From Candidatus Fermentibacteraceae bacterium (GTDB taxonomy: Bacteria; Fermentibacterota; Fermentibacteria; Fermentibacterales; JCC-6), in NCBI GenBank assembly GCA_030596465.1, contig JAUVJW010000082.1:1-7684 (forward strand): 7,684 bases of DNA, written 5' to 3'. Position numbers and translations under genes: made by a program. Positions 6,427 through 7,684 of the stretch are shown piece by piece. The first letter of the stretch is position 1, and each line of letters starts with the position of its first letter. The notes below the pieces were generated by a model. The model searched no databases. It was not told the DNA's origin and saw only the letters and a program-made list of their open reading frames with translations.

Positions 6427-7684
6427 GTTTTTTCCTCCTCCGGGAAGTGATCTGAATAAGAGCCGGTAATGCAATAAGCACAAGTGGCGTTGATATAACC
6501 ATACCGCACACAACAGTAAAAGCGAGAGTTCCCCAGAGATCCTGGCTTGAAATCGGCCAGAGAACCAGTGGAAGAAGCCCAAGCACTGTTGTGGCAGTTG
6601 TCTGGAGAATCGGTCTTAACCTCTCCGCGACAACCAGATCAACAGATTTGCGCAGATCCATGCCTGCCCTTTTCTTCTTTTCGAAACTGTCTATTAAAAG
6701 AATTGAATTGTTCACTGCTATTCCTACAAGGAACACACTTCCCACATAGGCTTCAGGGCTGAATATCCGGTCAAATGCCCAAAAGCCTGCCGCGACCCCC
6801 ACAAGAGCCATAGGTATAACCGCAAGCACATAGAGAGGCGCGGTGAAACTCTCGAATACAATAGCAGTCACAGCAAATACAGCCAGAATGGCAAGAGCTA
6901 CAAGAAGATTCATATCTATTCCTTCTTCTTCAGCAAGCCAGTCCGGAAGGAATGTTGTGTCTTCGTACACTCTGTATCCCGATGGAAGCTCAAGACTCGT
7001 GAGCAGAGAATTACGAAAACGGGCAGCCATTCGCTCGGCTCCCATGAACGAGTAGGCCACTGTGCGCACATACTCACCATCTTCTCTTACAACTGACCCC
7101 TGAACCGCTACAGTATCAATACTGATGATGTCACGCATTCGCGTGAAGCCGTCTCTTGTTGCTATTCTGCTGTCCAGTATTTCACTGAGTTCCGGGTCTT
7201 TCTGCCCCTCAAGACGAAAGGTAAGATCAGTGGTTTCGTCAGCTATTCGAACTTGAGCGCCGTATCCACCGGCCATGTTGTACCTGAGAGCCATAACAAG
7301 CTGATAGGGATTTATACCAAGATCGGCCAGCTCAATTCGATCAAAAACAATTGCGAGCTGGTCACGATTGGGAGTTCTGCCATTCCAGTTAATGTCTACT
7401 TCTTCAACCCTGGGATGCCTCTCCAGAAGTGATTTCAGATTCAGAGCAATCCCCTTTAATCCCTCGTAATCGAATCCGCGCAACTCAACTGTCTGCATCA
7501 TACCAGCACTGGCGGTACTGTGCCAGTATCCCTCGGGACTCACTCCACCTACATAAATCCTTCTAACTCCACCGATTGTGGTGGCAAGAGCTATTGCCTC
7601 GGATTCGCACCGCAAAGCAGACCCGTCGAGAAGGGCTTCCTGATCGAATGTGCCGAAAATCACACAACTTTCACCGTATACAGT
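6410..7684 (-). CDS. RND-family efflux pump, C-terminal part, 5' end beyond the window
   Basis: The frame is open from the window end, giving 424 residues of a protein that is usually about 1000 or more; no start is seen. The GTG at 7661-7663 is not a credible start because coding continues upstream (VYGESCVIFG). Visible residues 1 to about 250 are periplasmic porter segments (e.g. VEEVDINWNGRTPNRDQ, ELADLGINPYQLVMALRYNM). Then come the last five transmembrane helices: TM8 about 259-277, TM9 281-304, TM10 313-333 with VGIAVNNSILLIDSF, TM11 355-376 following AERLRPILQTTATTVLGLLP, and TM12 384-412. The tail RRRKKHVPEN is basic and probably cytoplasmic. The motifs in TM10 and TM11 are diagnostic of the RND superfamily (HAE1/HME-like). 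The proton-relay residues of TM4 lie outside the window and cannot be checked. The pump works by proton antiport in the inner membrane with the adaptor encoded directly downstream. Substrate class, drug or metal, cannot be told from this part. Confidence 0.95.
   Translation of the reverse strand, partial: TVYGESCVIFGTFDQEALLDGSALRCESEAIALATTIGGVRRIYVGGVSPEGYWHSTASAGMMQTVELRGFDYEGLKGIALNLKSLLERHPRVEEVDINWNGRTPNRDQLAIVFDRIELADLGINPYQLVMALRYNMAGGYGAQVRIADETTDLTFRLEGQKDPELSEILDSRIATRDGFTRMRDIISIDTVAVQGSVVREDGEYVRTVAYSFMGAERMAARFRNSLLTSLELPSGYRVYEDTTFLPDWLAEEEGIDMNLLVALAILAVFAVTAIVFESFTAPLYVLAVIPMALVGVAAGFWAFDRIFSPEAYVGSVFLVGIAVNNSILLIDSFEKKKRAGMDLRKSVDLVVAERLRPILQTTATTVLGLLPLVLWPISSQDLWGTLAFTVVCGMVISTPLVLIALPALIQITSRRRKKHVPEN

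Noticed and set aside
6427..6582. Upstream extension of the adaptor gene to an ATG at 6582
   Set aside because: The extra 52 residues overlap the pump's TM11-TM12 coding region and would bury the lipoprotein signal; the ATG at 6426 has a strong ribosome site and a proper lipobox.
7661..7663. GTG as the start of the RND pump gene
   Set aside because: The same frame remains open to the window edge with sensible coding, and an RND pump must have several hundred more residues upstream.

Overview
All convincing genes in this window lie on the minus strand, so the natural reading order runs from position 7684 down to 1. An RND pump with a lipoprotein adaptor points to a Gram-negative (diderm) bacterium. 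Base composition looks balanced by eye. The large CheR/PAS hybrid kinase and the DUF6249-type protein beside an ECF sigma factor are gene types common in environmental, often uncultivated lineages such as the FCB group. The taxon cannot be fixed from the sequence alone, and I recognise no specific species.

Layout in transcription order: (1) 7684-6410, the C-terminal part of an RND-family inner-membrane efflux pump, cut by the window edge. (2) 6426-5389, its periplasmic adaptor (membrane fusion) lipoprotein, overlapping the pump by 17 bp. (3) A 66-bp gap, then 5322-1267, a 1351-residue soluble hybrid sensor: CheR-type methyltransferase domain, PAS-like domain, long NEEL-heptad coiled coil, four PAS or PAS-like segments, HisKA, HATPase and a receiver. 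(4) A 129-bp intergenic region with a possible promoter and a small inverted repeat. (5) 1137-736, a DUF6249-like small membrane protein. (6) 739-191, an ECF sigma factor overlapping it by GTGA. (7) 207-1, the start of a single-pass membrane protein in the anti-sigma position, cut by the window edge.

Functionally there are two or three transcription units. The pump and adaptor would export a substrate or lipid across the envelope, with an outer-membrane partner outside the window. The kinase is a cytoplasmic multi-input sensor with an unusual CheR module that lacks the CheB domain often fused to it. The DUF6249/sigma/membrane-protein operon is tightly coupled and looks like a membrane-linked transcriptional switch. 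Whether the kinase regulates either neighbour is inference only.

No tRNA, rRNA, CRISPR array, insertion sequence or clear intrinsic terminator was found. No stretch over 300 bases lacks a gene. The most unusual item is the CheR-PAS-kinase-receiver protein with its altered SAM-binding motif. I do not see decisive evidence of a wholly new system.
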